Assembly: GCF_900249755.1 (NCBI RefSeq)
Contig: NZ_LT976853.1
Coordinates: 2,143,274-2,207,273, forward strand
Source: Cupriavidus taiwanensis
Lineage (GTDB): Bacteria; Pseudomonadota; Gammaproteobacteria; Burkholderiales; Burkholderiaceae
Direction of reading: 5' to 3'
DNA: 64,000 nt
Every line of letters begins with the position of its first letter. Position 1 is the stretch's first letter. Positions 1 through 8,804 of the stretch are shown here, piece by piece. A program made the translations under genes and the position numbers. The notes under the pieces are model-generated. The model was not told where the DNA came from, searched no databases, and saw only the letters and a program-made list of their open reading frames with translations.

Positions 1-497
1 GCCAGCAGGCTGGCGCCGACCTGCCGCGCGCCCGGGAAGGTCATCAGCAGCATCGCCGCGCCCATCAGCACCACCAGCGACATGGCGATGCGCGACAGCA
101 CCCGCGTCTGCGTATGGATGCGCCGCGCACCGATGTTGTCGGCCACGTCGACCGGATGCCGCGCCATGATGCCCTGCGCCAGGCCCGCGATGATACGGGC
201 AGCCAGCCAGGTCGTGGCGATGATCATCAGCAGCCCGTTGAGATGGCGCACGCTGTCGATCCAGCGCAGGTCGTCCGGCGCCGCCTGCCATACGGTCTGC
301 AACGCCAGCAGCGGCAGCACCGCCTTGGCCGGTGCGCGCGACTTGACCACGATGGCATGCAGCACCGGCGTGGCGCGTGTCATGCGCAACAGCAGCAGGC
401 CGCCCAGCCGATGCACGATCAGCGCAACGATGACGGCAACCAGCGCGGCGGTCCATGTGCCGAACCACGGATGATCGAGAAGGATGTCAAGGTGCAT
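1..497 (-). CDS. MscS-family mechanosensitive channel (partial, N-terminal part)
   Basis: The reading frame begins with ATG at 497 on the minus strand, with an AGGA element about 7 bases upstream, and runs off the window start, so only the first 165 codons are present. The visible part is strongly hydrophobic, with about four membrane segments (near residues 8-30, 47-65, 78-100 and 127-147). The last one precedes a TFPGARQVG stretch typical of the region just before the pore helix of MscS-family proteins. Proteins of this family sit in the inner membrane and open under osmotic downshock. The pore helix and cytoplasmic vestibule lie outside the window, so the subfamily cannot be decided. Confidence 0.75.
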   Translation of the reverse strand, partial: MHLDILLDHPWFGTWTAALVAVIVALIVHRLGGLLLLRMTRATPVLHAIVVKSRAPAKAVLPLLALQTVWQAAPDDLRWIDSVRHLNGLLMIIATTWLAARIIAGLAQGIMARHPVDVADNIGARRIHTQTRVLSRIAMSLVVLMGAAMLLMTFPGARQVGASLL

Positions 498-668
498 GCG
501 TCGTCCTGTTTGCCGGGGATTGCACGGCCATGGAAGTAACGACACGAGGCAGGCATGGAAGTTCGCCCGCTGTTCCGGGCAACGTGGCGCCAGAACCGGC
601 ATCCCGAGGCGGACCGCGCAGCATGGCGCGCGCCGGATGCGCCACGGGGCCGCCCCCGGGCGGCGCCG

Positions 669-1772
669 TCAGCCGACGCGGTAGCGCCGGATCACTTCCG
701 GATCGGGGTCGATGCCCAGGCCCGGGCCGGTGGGCAGCGCGATCATGCCGTCGCGCGGCACCACGGCATCGCCCAGCACTTGCGCTTCCATGTCGAAGTA
801 GCGCCATTCGATCATGGCGGCGGCGTCGCCCAGCGCCGCGGTGGCATGCATGGCGGCCAGCAGCCCGGGGCCGTCGTAGAAGGTATGGACCATCACCTGC
901 ACGTTGTGCGCCGCGGCCAGCGCAAAGACCTCGCGCAGCGCGCTGATGCCGCCCATCTTGGCCGGGCTGGGCTGCACCACGTCGACCGCGCCAAGGCTCA
1001 GCAGGTGCTCGAACTCCATCAGCGTGGTGGCATTCTCGCCGGCTGCAAGCGGAATCGCGCAGCGCTGGCGCAGCGCCGCCAGCCCGGCGTAGTTCTCGGG
1101 CGGCCACAGCGGCTCTTCCAGCCAGCGCAGCGACAAGGGCTGCAGGGCGCGCGCCATGTCGATGGCCTCATGCAGACTCCACGGGCAGTTTGTATCCAGC
1201 GTGATCTCGATCCCGGGGCCCGCGGCCGCGCGCGCGGCGCGGATCACGGCCAGGTCGACTTCGTGCAGCTTCAGGCTGCGGTAGCCGTCGGCGATGGCGC
1301 GCCTGACGTTGACCGCGATGGTTTCGGCATCGGCATACCGGATCAGGCTGGCATAGGCCGGCAGCTGCTCGCGCCGCGCGCCGCCGAGCAGGCGATGGAC
1401 CGGTAGCCCGGCCGCCTTGCCGCACAGATCCCACAGCGCGATATCGAGCGCCGACAGCCCATAGAACAAGGCCCCGCTGCGCCCGAACACATGGAACCTG
1501 CGTTGCAGGTCCAGGCCGATCGCCTCGATCTGGGTCGCGTCACGGCCGATGCAGGCTGGCGCCAGCATCTGCTCGATCGCCGCCCTGGCCGCCGGAATGC
1601 CGACGAAGCCGAAGGTCTCGCCCCAGCCGACCATGCCGCCGTCGGTGCTCACCTTCAGCAGCAGCGAGTCGGCCGCCTGCATGCCGGCCCCGCCCCAGAC
1701 GCCCGCGGCCGGAACGCCCCCGACCGTGAACGGAATGCGCAGCACGATGGCTTCGATGCTCGCGATCTTCAT
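669..1772 (-). CDS. Mandelate racemase/muconate lactonizing enzyme family protein
   Basis: A 367-residue enolase-superfamily protein of full family length. The N-terminal capping domain covers roughly residues 1-125 and the barrel follows. Metal ligands are readable as D193, E219 and E246. General base candidates are the K168-L-H170 motif on the second strand and H296 on a late strand. The KxH motif differs from the usual KxK. Members abstract an alpha-proton from carboxylates, giving racemization, cycloisomerization or sugar-acid dehydration; the substrate cannot be told here. The ATG at 1772 follows a GGAGGGAGG-like element. No pathway partner is adjacent, and the MscS-type gene just downstream is unrelated. 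Confidence 0.85.
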   Translation of the reverse strand: MKIASIEAIVLRIPFTVGGVPAAGVWGGAGMQAADSLLLKVSTDGGMVGWGETFGFVGIPAARAAIEQMLAPACIGRDATQIEAIGLDLQRRFHVFGRSGALFYGLSALDIALWDLCGKAAGLPVHRLLGGARREQLPAYASLIRYADAETIAVNVRRAIADGYRSLKLHEVDLAVIRAARAAAGPGIEITLDTNCPWSLHEAIDMARALQPLSLRWLEEPLWPPENYAGLAALRQRCAIPLAAGENATTLMEFEHLLSLGAVDVVQPSPAKMGGISALREVFALAAAHNVQVMVHTFYDGPGLLAAMHATAALGDAAAMIEWRYFDMEAQVLGDAVVPRDGMIALPTGPGLGIDPDPEVIRRYRVG

Positions 1773-1886
1773 GGCGTCCTCCCTCCTCCACCGGCCGCCC
1801 GCGCAACGCCGGCGCCTGAGCCGCGCAGGACTTCAATATAGGCCAGAAGGCAGTCGTCGAACCACCGTATGCCGCGCGGCGCGCGA

Positions 1887-2369
1887 CTAAGGCTTCCATC
1901 CCGGCAGCGCCGCGGCCTGCCGGATCCAGTGCGCCAGCTGCGCCTCGTCGAAGGCTTCGCCCTCGTGGATATGGAAATAGCGCGTGTCCTTGTCCTTGGA
2001 TTCAACCGGCGGCACCGGGTCCAGCGACATGCCGCGGAAAAACGCCACCTTGATGTATCGTGTCATGCAATGGAAGCTGAGGAACCAGCCCTGCCCCGGC
2101 CTGCCATAGAACGGCGAGTTCCAGCGCACCGCCTTGATCACATCGGGCACGTTGCGCTCGACCAGCGCGTCAAGGCGGCGGCCCGCGTCCTGCTTCCAGC
2201 CCGGCATTGCCGCGAGATAGGCTTGCACCGGCGCGTCGCCGTCGCCTTTCGGAATCTGCGGATTACCGCCTGCCAGCAGTGCCGGCTTGCCGGTGGCGGG
2301 CCGGGTCGCGGCTTTCTGGGCGGGCTTGCGTGCACCCCGTGCCGGGGTACCGGACGTGCTGTTGGCCAT
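1887..2369 (-). CDS. DUF1801 domain protein with basic N-terminal tail
   Basis: A 160-residue protein. Residues 1-45 are rich in Ala, Lys, Arg and Pro and probably disordered. Residues 46-155 match the DUF1801/YdhG fold, including the KAVRWNSPFYG stretch at 79-89 that is typical of the family. The biochemical function of the family is not established. It is divergent to a second DUF1801 gene starting 92 bases away, so the two share a promoter region. The Lys/Ala-rich tail could contact nucleic acid, but that is only inference. Confidence 0.75.
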   Translation of the reverse strand: MANSTSGTPARGARKPAQKAATRPATGKPALLAGGNPQIPKGDGDAPVQAYLAAMPGWKQDAGRRLDALVERNVPDVIKAVRWNSPFYGRPGQGWFLSFHCMTRYIKVAFFRGMSLDPVPPVESKDKDTRYFHIHEGEAFDEAQLAHWIRQAAALPGWKP

Positions 2370-2461
2370 GGCTGAACTCCCCTGGTTGACCTGCCGCGGC
2401 GAGGCATCATGCAGCGGCTATGATAAGTCCGGTCAGCCAGAACCTTTAGGAACGAGCATCG

Positions 2462-2884
2462 ATGATGAACCCATCTGAACAGATCGACCGACTGATCGCG
2501 GGCCTGACCGACTGGCGCGGGCAGACGCTGGCCAGCCTGCGCAAGGCCATCCTCGCCGCCGACAGCGGCATCATCGAGGAATGGAAATGGATGGGCAGCC
2601 CGGTATGGTCGCGCGACGGCATGATTGCCGTCGCCAACGCGCACAAGGGCAAGGTCAAGATCACCTTTACCAACGGCGCCAGCCTGCCCGATCCGGACCA
2701 CCTCTTCAACGCCGGCCTGGGCGGCAACAAATGGCGGGCGATCGACCTGGCCGAGGGCGACAAGATCGACGCACGCGCATTGAAGACGCTGGTCCGCGCC
2801 GCCATCGCGTTCAACCAGGAGAAGGCCAGGAAAAAGACGCCGGCGGCCACGCGCGCCAAGGCCAGCCCGCAAGCAGACGCGTGA
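2462..2884 (+). CDS. DUF1801 domain protein
   Basis: A 140-residue protein read from two consecutive ATG codons. The fold signature is the EEWKWMGSPVWSRDG stretch near residues 39-53 and a central KVKITFTNGA strand. The C-terminus (KARKKTPAATRAKA) is a basic Ala/Lys tail, mirroring the N-terminal tail of the divergent neighbour. The function is unknown. It is convergent with the Bug receptor gene, only 12 bases away. Confidence 0.75.
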   Translation: MMNPSEQIDRLIAGLTDWRGQTLASLRKAILAADSGIIEEWKWMGSPVWSRDGMIAVANAHKGKVKITFTNGASLPDPDHLFNAGLGGNKWRAIDLAEGDKIDARALKTLVRAAIAFNQEKARKKTPAATRAKASPQADA

Positions 2885-2896
2885 AGCGACGGGGGT

Positions 2897-3883
2897 TCAG
2901 GCCCCGTCGATCTTGAAGCCGATGTCCTTGATGAACTGTCCCCAGCGCGCGTGGTCGGCGCGGACCTGCGCGGCGAACGCTTCGGGCGTGACGGCCTGCG
3001 GCGGCAGCACGCCGACGCCGGCCAGGCGTTTCTGGTAGGCCGGATCGGCCAGCACCTTGCGCACCGCGGCGGAGACCGCGTCCACCGTCTCCCGGGGCAT
3101 GGCCTTGGGGCCAAACAGCGCGAAATAGCCGCTGAGCTGCTCCATCTCGGGATAGCCCAGCTCGCGGAACGTTGGCGCGCCGGGCGCAAGGTCCGAGCGC
3201 TCCGGAATGGTGGTCGCCAGCACCTTGGTCTTGCCGGCCTGGTACAGCGGCACGCCGGTGGTCAGGCCGTCGATCATCAGCGGCACCACGCCGCCCACCA
3301 GGTCTTGCGTGGCGGGGGCCGAGCCCTTGTACAGCACCGGCTCGAGATTCGTGCCGGCGAGCCGGTTGAACAGCAGCGGGCCGAAGTGCGACGACGTGCC
3401 CGGACCGTACGAGGCCGAGTGGATCGGCTTGCCCGGATTCGCCTTGGCGTAGGCGACCAGTTCCTTCAGCGTGTTGTAAGGGGCATCCTTGTTGGCGGCC
3501 AGCAGCACCGGCGCGCGGCCGAGTTCGGCCAGCGCGGTCAAATCGGTCAACGGATCGTACGGCACCCGGTTGATATGCGCGCCCGAGGTGGCCGACGAGC
3601 CCAGCGTCACCAGCAGGGTCTGCCCGTCGTTCTTCGCGCGGATCACGTCCTGCGTGGCCGGAATGGTGGCGCCGCCGGGCTTGTTCTCCACCACCACCGA
3701 CTGCCCGGTCACGCGCGTCAGGTAGTCGGCGAACAGGCGCGCCACCACGTCGGTGCCGCCACCGGGCGGATAGGCCACCACCAGCCGGATGGCGCGCACG
3801 GGCCACTGCTGGGCCAGCGCATGCGGCGCCGCGCCGGCCGCCACCGCGAGGGCCGCGGTGCTCAGGAACTGTCGACGATCCAT
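2897..3883 (-). CDS. Bug-family (TctC) periplasmic solute-binding protein
   Basis: A 328-residue tripartite tricarboxylate transporter receptor. The signal peptide starts MDRRQFLS, with an RRxFL twin-arginine-like motif, a hydrophobic stretch and a likely cut after ALA near residue 24. The mature protein begins with the family hallmark WPVRAIRLVVAYPPGGGTD. Bug proteins bind carboxylates in the periplasm. They are hugely expanded in Bordetella, Cupriavidus and relatives, and most, like this one, have no TctA/TctB membrane genes beside them. The ligand is unknown. Confidence 0.92.
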   Translation of the reverse strand: MDRRQFLSTAALAVAAGAAPHALAQQWPVRAIRLVVAYPPGGGTDVVARLFADYLTRVTGQSVVVENKPGGATIPATQDVIRAKNDGQTLLVTLGSSATSGAHINRVPYDPLTDLTALAELGRAPVLLAANKDAPYNTLKELVAYAKANPGKPIHSASYGPGTSSHFGPLLFNRLAGTNLEPVLYKGSAPATQDLVGGVVPLMIDGLTTGVPLYQAGKTKVLATTIPERSDLAPGAPTFRELGYPEMEQLSGYFALFGPKAMPRETVDAVSAAVRKVLADPAYQKRLAGVGVLPPQAVTPEAFAAQVRADHARWGQFIKDIGFKIDGA

Positions 3884-4184
3884 GGATGAAGTCTCCGCGT
3901 TATGGTTGTGCGCCGCACGGCGGCGGGTCTTTCATCTTAGTGAGTGTTCAGGCCGGGGACACGCCCGGGTTTCCACCATGCGCACAAGCGGGACACGCGG
4001 GCTGCGGGGGACGGTCGGCGTGCCTGACGGAAGCGCCCGATAGCGGCAAAAGCGCCGGGCATCGATATTGCTGGCCTATATTTCAATAGTCATTTTCCGC
4101 CGTGCCGCGGCCCGCGAACGCAGCGACCGGGCCGTGCCGCAATGTGACGATAATGAAATCCGCTCAGCACCCCGGAGGTGGACT
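3884..4184. promoter_or_regulatory. Divergent promoter region of the Bug receptor and ABC exporter genes
   Basis: A 301-base gene-free stretch between two divergent starts. A GATAAT element at 4149-4154 and an AT-rich patch (CTATATTTC, about 4075-4083) are candidate minus-10 sites for the rightward gene. TAAGAT on the minus strand, near 3936, is a candidate for the leftward gene. GGAGGTGG at 4174-4181 is the ribosome binding site of the exporter. No operator or hairpin stands out. Confidence 0.4.
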
Positions 4185-5948
4185 ATGAGCGCCGTGCCAG
4201 AGCCGAAGCTGGCCGACAGCACGCCGGCCCCGGGCAAACGCCCCGCCACGTCGACCCGGCACGTCTGGACCCGCTATTGGGTGATCGCCAAACCCTACTG
4301 GGTCTCGCAGGAACGATGGAAGGCCGCCGGCCTGCTGGTGGTGCTGATCCTGCTGCTGCTGGGCCAGACCCAGGCCGAGGTGCTGATCAACGAGCAGACC
4401 GGCGAATTCACCTCGGCGCTGGCGGCCCGCGACGCCGACCGCTTCTGGGCATCGATCCGTACCTGCCTGTATATCCTGATCGTCGCGATCCCGGTCTACG
4501 CGGTCTATTACTACATCCGCAACAAGCTGGGCCTGCACTGGCGGCGCTGGATGACCCACCATTACCTGGACGGATATTTCAAGAACCGCATTTTCTACAA
4601 GCTCAATGCGGATGCCGCCATCGACAATCCCGACCAGCGCATCGCCGAGGACATCAACACCTTTACGCGGCAATCGCTGTTCTTCCTGTCGATCGGCATC
4701 GGCGCGCTGCTGCAGCTGATCGCGTTCAGCGCGGTGCTGTGGATGATCTCCAGGGAGCTGGTCTATTTCCTGGTGGTCTACGCCATCGCCGGCACCTTTG
4801 TCTCGATCGCCTGCTTCGGGCGCGTGCTGATCGGCCTGAACTTCTACCAGCTCAAGCGCGAGGCCGATTTCCGCTTCAGCCTGATCCGCGTGCGCGAGAA
4901 CGCCGAGTCGATTGCGTTCTATCGCGGCGAGCCGCAAGAGTCTGCCCACGTGCGCGGGCGCTTCGGCAAGGCGTTCCAGAACTTCGAGCGGCTTATCAAG
5001 TGGCAGCTGGGGCTGAACCTGTTCCAGTATGGCTATGGCTTCCTGACCATCCTGCTGCCCAGCGCCATCGTCGCCTCGCGCGTGCTGGACGGCGAGCTCG
5101 AAGTCGGCAGCGCGATCCGCGCCGCCGGTGCCTTCGCCGCCGTGCTGAATGCGCTGACGGTGATCGTCGACAATTTTGAAGACCTGAGCCGGTTCGTGGC
5201 CGGGCTGGACCGCCTCGACACGTTCTCCAGCACGCTGAGCGGGAAAAGGTCGGGCGCGCCGCGCGCGGCAGGCACCATCGAATCGCGCCAGGAGGCGCGG
5301 CTCGCGCTGGAACGCGTTACGCTGCAGACGCCCAACCAGGAGCGCACGCTGGTGACCGACCTGAGCGTGTCGATCAACCCTGGCGAGGGGCTGCTGATCG
5401 TCGGCGCCAGCGGCGGCGGCAAGAGTTCGCTGATGCGCGCCATTGCGGGGTTGTGGAACAGCGGCGCCGGCCGCATCGTGCGGCCGGCGCCGCACGACAT
5501 GTTGTTCCTGCCGCAGCATCCGTACATGGTGGTCGGCAGCCTGCGCAGCCAGCTGCTCTATCCCAACCATGTCGGCCGGCAGGTGCCCGACCGCGAGCTG
5601 CTGCAATTGCTCGATACCGTCAACCTGTGCGACATCGCCGGCCGCTTCGGCGGGCTGGACACGGAGGTGGACTGGAGCAAGGTCCTGTCGCTGGGCGAGC
5701 AGCAGCGGCTGACCATCGCGCGCGTGCTGCTGGCCAGGCCGCGCTATGTGATGCTGGACGAGGCCACCAGCGCCCTCGACATCAGCAACGAAGAGGCCCT
5801 GTACCAGTTGCTGGCCGGCCTGCAGGCCACGCTGGTCAGCGTCAGCCACCGGCCCACGCTGCTGAAGTATCACCACCAGGTGCTGGAACTGCCGGGCGAC
5901 GGCACGTGGCGGCTGCATCGTGCAAGGGACTACCGCTTTGGCTGGTAA
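4185..5948 (+). CDS. SbmA/BacA-like ABC transporter, fused permease and ATPase
   Basis: A 587-residue half-transporter. I chose the ATG at 4185 because GGAGGTGG lies 3-4 bases upstream; the open frame extends further but without a start signal. The N-terminal half carries several membrane segments and the NPDQRIAEDI stretch (about 148-157) typical of the YddA/SbmA/ABCD group. The C-terminal ATPase has Walker A GASGGGKS (about 407-414), the signature LSLGEQQ (about 502) and Walker B with YVMLDEATSALD (about 520). Relatives move peptides, vitamin B12 or fatty acyl compounds across the inner membrane. The substrate here is not known. Confidence 0.85.
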   Translation: MSAVPEPKLADSTPAPGKRPATSTRHVWTRYWVIAKPYWVSQERWKAAGLLVVLILLLLGQTQAEVLINEQTGEFTSALAARDADRFWASIRTCLYILIVAIPVYAVYYYIRNKLGLHWRRWMTHHYLDGYFKNRIFYKLNADAAIDNPDQRIAEDINTFTRQSLFFLSIGIGALLQLIAFSAVLWMISRELVYFLVVYAIAGTFVSIACFGRVLIGLNFYQLKREADFRFSLIRVRENAESIAFYRGEPQESAHVRGRFGKAFQNFERLIKWQLGLNLFQYGYGFLTILLPSAIVASRVLDGELEVGSAIRAAGAFAAVLNALTVIVDNFEDLSRFVAGLDRLDTFSSTLSGKRSGAPRAAGTIESRQEARLALERVTLQTPNQERTLVTDLSVSINPGEGLLIVGASGGGKSSLMRAIAGLWNSGAGRIVRPAPHDMLFLPQHPYMVVGSLRSQLLYPNHVGRQVPDRELLQLLDTVNLCDIAGRFGGLDTEVDWSKVLSLGEQQRLTIARVLLARPRYVMLDEATSALDISNEEALYQLLAGLQATLVSVSHRPTLLKYHHQVLELPGDGTWRLHRARDYRFGW

Positions 5949-6040
5949 TGGCCGGGACACGCGCAGCACCGGCACGCGCGCGGATGCGTTGCGCTATGCT
6001 GAACGGATTCCCGATTCGCTGCGCTAACCGGAGATCGACC

Positions 6041-6559
6041 ATGCGCCATCGCCTGACCGTCTGGCTCGCCGCCACCGCGGCAACCCTGCTGAGCGCCTGC
6101 GCAACCCTGCAGCCGGAGCAGACCGCGCAGAAGATGCTCGGCAGCCCGCAGAGCGCCGTGCGCGATACCTTCGGCGCGCCCACCGAAACCTATCCGCTCG
6201 CCAACGGCATCACCCGCTGGATCTACTCCAAGCAGCCGCTCGGCTTCGAGGTCTACGCCGCCGACTTCGACGCCGGCGGCAAGCTGACCCGCTTCCGCCA
6301 GATGCTGACCGAAAAGGAAATCTATGCCGCCCGCCCCGGCGTGTGGACCAAGCAGGACGTGGCCGAGCACTTCGGCCTGCCGCGCGAGCCGGTCGAGTAC
6401 TACCCGATGATGAAACGCGAGGCCTGGTCGTACCGCCTCTACGCCGGCGCGTTCCAGCCGGCGCACTTCAGCGCCTACTTCGACGAGCGCGGGGTGCTGG
6501 ACCGCACCATGATCATCGTCGATGCGATCGGCGGGGACGCGCGCGACGGCAGCAAGTAG
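6041..6559 (+). CDS. Putative outer-membrane or periplasmic lipoprotein
   Basis: A 172-residue protein. The ATG at 6041 gives a short basic n-region, a hydrophobic stretch and the lipobox LLSAC with the acylated Cys at about residue 20. The longer open frame upstream is only an overlap with the ABC gene. The mature part has repeated G-x-P-T/R-E motifs (GAPTETYPL; GLPREPVEYYP), similar to the repeat units of small SmpA/BamE-like lipoproteins, but I cannot assign it firmly. It lies 92 bases after the exporter gene and may be cotranscribed with it. Confidence 0.7.
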   Translation: MRHRLTVWLAATAATLLSACATLQPEQTAQKMLGSPQSAVRDTFGAPTETYPLANGITRWIYSKQPLGFEVYAADFDAGGKLTRFRQMLTEKEIYAARPGVWTKQDVAEHFGLPREPVEYYPMMKREAWSYRLYAGAFQPAHFSAYFDERGVLDRTMIIVDAIGGDARDGSK

Positions 6560-6631
6560 GCGCGGCCTGGCAGGCTCGCGCCGCCGTGATCCTCGCCACG
6601 CGAACAGACCGGCACGCGCTGGATGCCGGGT

Positions 6632-7105
6632 TCATCCATGGTCGGAACGCCGGGCAGGATCGGCCACCGGCGCGCCGGGCTTGCGCAGCATTTTCTCGAC
6701 CTCGCCGGCGTGCAGCTCCTCGAGCTGGATCAACTGCCGTGCGTACTCTTCCAGCGCGACCGAGCGGCCCTCGACCAGGCTGAGCAGTTCGCGATACAAC
6801 GCCAGCGCCCGCATCTCCGTTGCCAGCGATTCACGCAGGATCGCGCCGATATCGTGGGTGTGGGCGTCCAGCAGTTCACCGATACCAAGCGAGGGATACG
6901 CGCCGAGGGTCGTTATCCATTCTCCGGCCTGATGGGCATGCAGCAGCGACTCATTGGCCTGCTCGCGCAGCCACGACACAATCGGAATGCGCCCGAAGCC
7001 GAAGATCAGGAACGAATAGTGCGTGTAGCGCACCACCCCGGCGAGCTCGGCCTCGAGGATCCGGTTGAGTACGCCGACCACCTTTTGCTGTTCGATTTCC
7101 GTCAT
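6632..7105 (-). CDS. Ferritin-like (bacterioferritin-type) protein
   Basis: A 157-residue four-helix protein. I set the start at the ATG at 7105 because GGGAGGA lies 6 bases upstream; a second in-frame ATG at 7120 has no such signal. Carboxylate and histidine residues fit a ferritin diiron site: an E in the first helix (LEAELAG), ANESLLHAHQ in the second, an E in TEMRAL in the third and LEELHAGE in the fourth. Such proteins store or oxidize iron or protect against peroxide. The universal stress protein gene lies just upstream on the same strand, which suggests a stress or low-oxygen unit. Confidence 0.75.
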   Translation of the reverse strand: MTEIEQQKVVGVLNRILEAELAGVVRYTHYSFLIFGFGRIPIVSWLREQANESLLHAHQAGEWITTLGAYPSLGIGELLDAHTHDIGAILRESLATEMRALALYRELLSLVEGRSVALEEYARQLIQLEELHAGEVEKMLRKPGAPVADPARRSDHG

Positions 7106-7177
7106 GGCAGTTCCTCCCATGGATGGAGTCCGACGGCAGGCCCACAGCGGGGCCCGGAGCGTTGCGCGCTCGCGCCT

Positions 7178-7609
7178 TCAGCGGTAGACCAGCACGGGCA
7201 CCCGACAGTGGGTGAGCACCTTCTGCGTTTCACTGCCGACCAGCAAACCCTCCAGGCCCCTGCGGCCGTGCGACGCCATGAAGATCACATCACACCCGTG
7301 CCGCGCCGCCGCATCGATGATGCCCTTGTAGGGAACGGTTGCCGTCGTGTCGGTGGCGCAGGCCACGCCCGCCGCCCTGGCCGCGGCGACTACCTCTTCC
7401 AGCCGGGCCCTGGCCCGTTCGGCTTCCTGTTCCTCGAAAGCCTTGCGCCTGGGATGGCCGGCATCGCCCGATGCCAGGTACGGATACTCCTCCATGCAGG
7501 TATAGGCAGTCAGCCTGGTGCCGTCAGCCTTGACAAAGCCGATGGCCGCCTCCATCGCCATTCTTGAAAGTTCCGAGCCATCGGTAGCCAGCAAGATGTG
7601 CTTGAACAC
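7178..7609 (-). CDS. Universal stress protein (UspA family)
   Basis: A 143-residue single Usp domain. The start is GTG at 7609 with GGAGGG 4 bases upstream, giving FKHILLATDGS at the N-terminus like the second Usp of this window. The open frame extends further upstream without a start signal. The nucleotide-binding signature G-x2-G-x9-GS is present near the C-terminus (MASHGRRGLEGLLVGSET). Usp proteins bind ATP and aid survival in stationary phase or oxygen limitation. The neighbours are a ferritin-like gene downstream and phaB3 upstream, all on the same strand. Confidence 0.9.
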   Translation of the reverse strand: MFKHILLATDGSELSRMAMEAAIGFVKADGTRLTAYTCMEEYPYLASGDAGHPRRKAFEEQEAERARARLEEVVAAARAAGVACATDTTATVPYKGIIDAAARHGCDVIFMASHGRRGLEGLLVGSETQKVLTHCRVPVLVYR

Positions 7610-7783
7610 GATTCCCTCCGTATGCGGTGGTCCCCCCGCGGGTAAGGCTGTGCGCCAGTCAAGGTTCAGTATGGACAAGAATCCGGCTTGCGGAGGAACG
7701 CAACGAGGCCAGCGGCCGGCACTTGCGCCGCACCGCGCCCGGAAGAGCTTCCGGGAGCAGGCAAAGGCCAGTGCCGAGGCCCC

Positions 7784-8527
7784 TTACTGCATGTGCTGCC
7801 CGCCGTTGATGGCGATATTGGACCCGGTCACATAGGCCGCGTCCTCCGAGCACAGGAACGCCACCAGCGCCGCCACTTCCTCCGGCTTGCCGACGCGGCC
7901 CACCGGGATCTGCGGCAGGATCTTGGTGTCCATGATCTCCTTGGGCACGGCGTTGACCATCTTGGTGGCGAGGTAGCCCGGCGAGACCGTATTGACCGTC
8001 ACGCCCTTGCGCGCCACCTCCAGCGCCAGCGACTTGGTGAAGCCATGCATGCCGGCCTTGGCCGCGGCATAGTTGGTCTGGCCGAACGCGCCCTTGGAGC
8101 CGTTGACCGACGAGATATTGATGATGCGGCCCCAGCCCCGCTCGACCATGCCTTCGCACAGCGGCTTGGTGAGGTTGAACACCGAATCGAGGTTGGTCCG
8201 CATCACCGCATCCCAGTTCGGCTTGTCCATCTTCTTGAACGCCATGTCGCGCGTAATGCCGGCGTTGTTCACCAGGATGTCGACGCGGCCGACGTCGGCC
8301 AGCATACGCGCGGCGCAGGCCTGGCAGGCGTCGTAGTCGGAGACGTCGACCTCATAGGCGCGCATCTCGCGGCCGGTGGCGGCCATCGCGGCGAGCCACT
8401 CCTTTGCGTTGGCATTGCCGGGCGAGTGCGTCACCACCACGGCATGGCCGGCGTCGTGCAGCCGGATGCTGATGGCTTCGCCGAGTCCACCCATGCCACC
8501 TGTTACCAATGCGATTCTCTTCGTCAT
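7784..8527 (-). CDS. phaB3: Acetoacetyl-CoA reductase (PhaB3-like SDR)
   Basis: A 247-residue classical short-chain dehydrogenase. The nucleotide-binding TGGMGGLG is at residues 9-16, NNAG at 87-90 and the catalytic S140-Y153-K157 triad is intact. The family reduces acetoacetyl-CoA to (R)-3-hydroxybutyryl-CoA with NADPH, the monomer precursor of polyhydroxybutyrate. The phasin gene lies just upstream on the same strand, the arrangement known for phaP3-phaB3 of C. necator, so I use that symbol. A role in fatty acid synthesis (FabG-like) is less likely given the phasin neighbour. Confidence 0.9.
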   Translation of the reverse strand: MTKRIALVTGGMGGLGEAISIRLHDAGHAVVVTHSPGNANAKEWLAAMAATGREMRAYEVDVSDYDACQACAARMLADVGRVDILVNNAGITRDMAFKKMDKPNWDAVMRTNLDSVFNLTKPLCEGMVERGWGRIINISSVNGSKGAFGQTNYAAAKAGMHGFTKSLALEVARKGVTVNTVSPGYLATKMVNAVPKEIMDTKILPQIPVGRVGKPEEVAALVAFLCSEDAAYVTGSNIAINGGQHMQ

Positions 8528-8717
8528 GCTGATTGCGTCGTTGTCGTAAGTTGAAAGACCCCTGCCTTGCCGGAAGGGCCGGAAGGGGTATTCCCCCGGT
8601 AGTCCCGAAAAACAAATTCCCGCCGCCGTGGCGCAGGCAAAGCGCGGCCATGCCGGGCCGGACCGTGCCGGTCCCGGTTTGCATCGGTGGGCGGGAAGGT
8701 TTGGTGTCGCGGTGCCG

Positions 8718-8747
8718 CAGGCCCGGGAACGCGGGTTCCCAGGCCTG
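8718..8747 (-). terminator. Hairpin downstream of the phasin gene
   Basis: Thirteen-base arms (8718-8730 and 8735-8747) pair with one mismatch around a GCGG loop. It lies 58 bases after the phasin stop and before phaB3. There is no T tract, so it may be an RNA-stabilizing or weak terminating structure that separates phasin from reductase expression. Confidence 0.45.
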
Positions 8748-8804
8748 CCTGCGATCTGTGTCAGGCGCGCCGGCCTTGCAGGGCCAACGGCCGGCGCTGC
8801 GCCG

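Noticed and set aside
4164-5975. A 603-residue open frame opposite the SbmA-like exporter gene
   Set aside because: Composition (Gln, Ala, Arg-rich) and the absence of motifs mark it as antisense noise of a high-GC gene.
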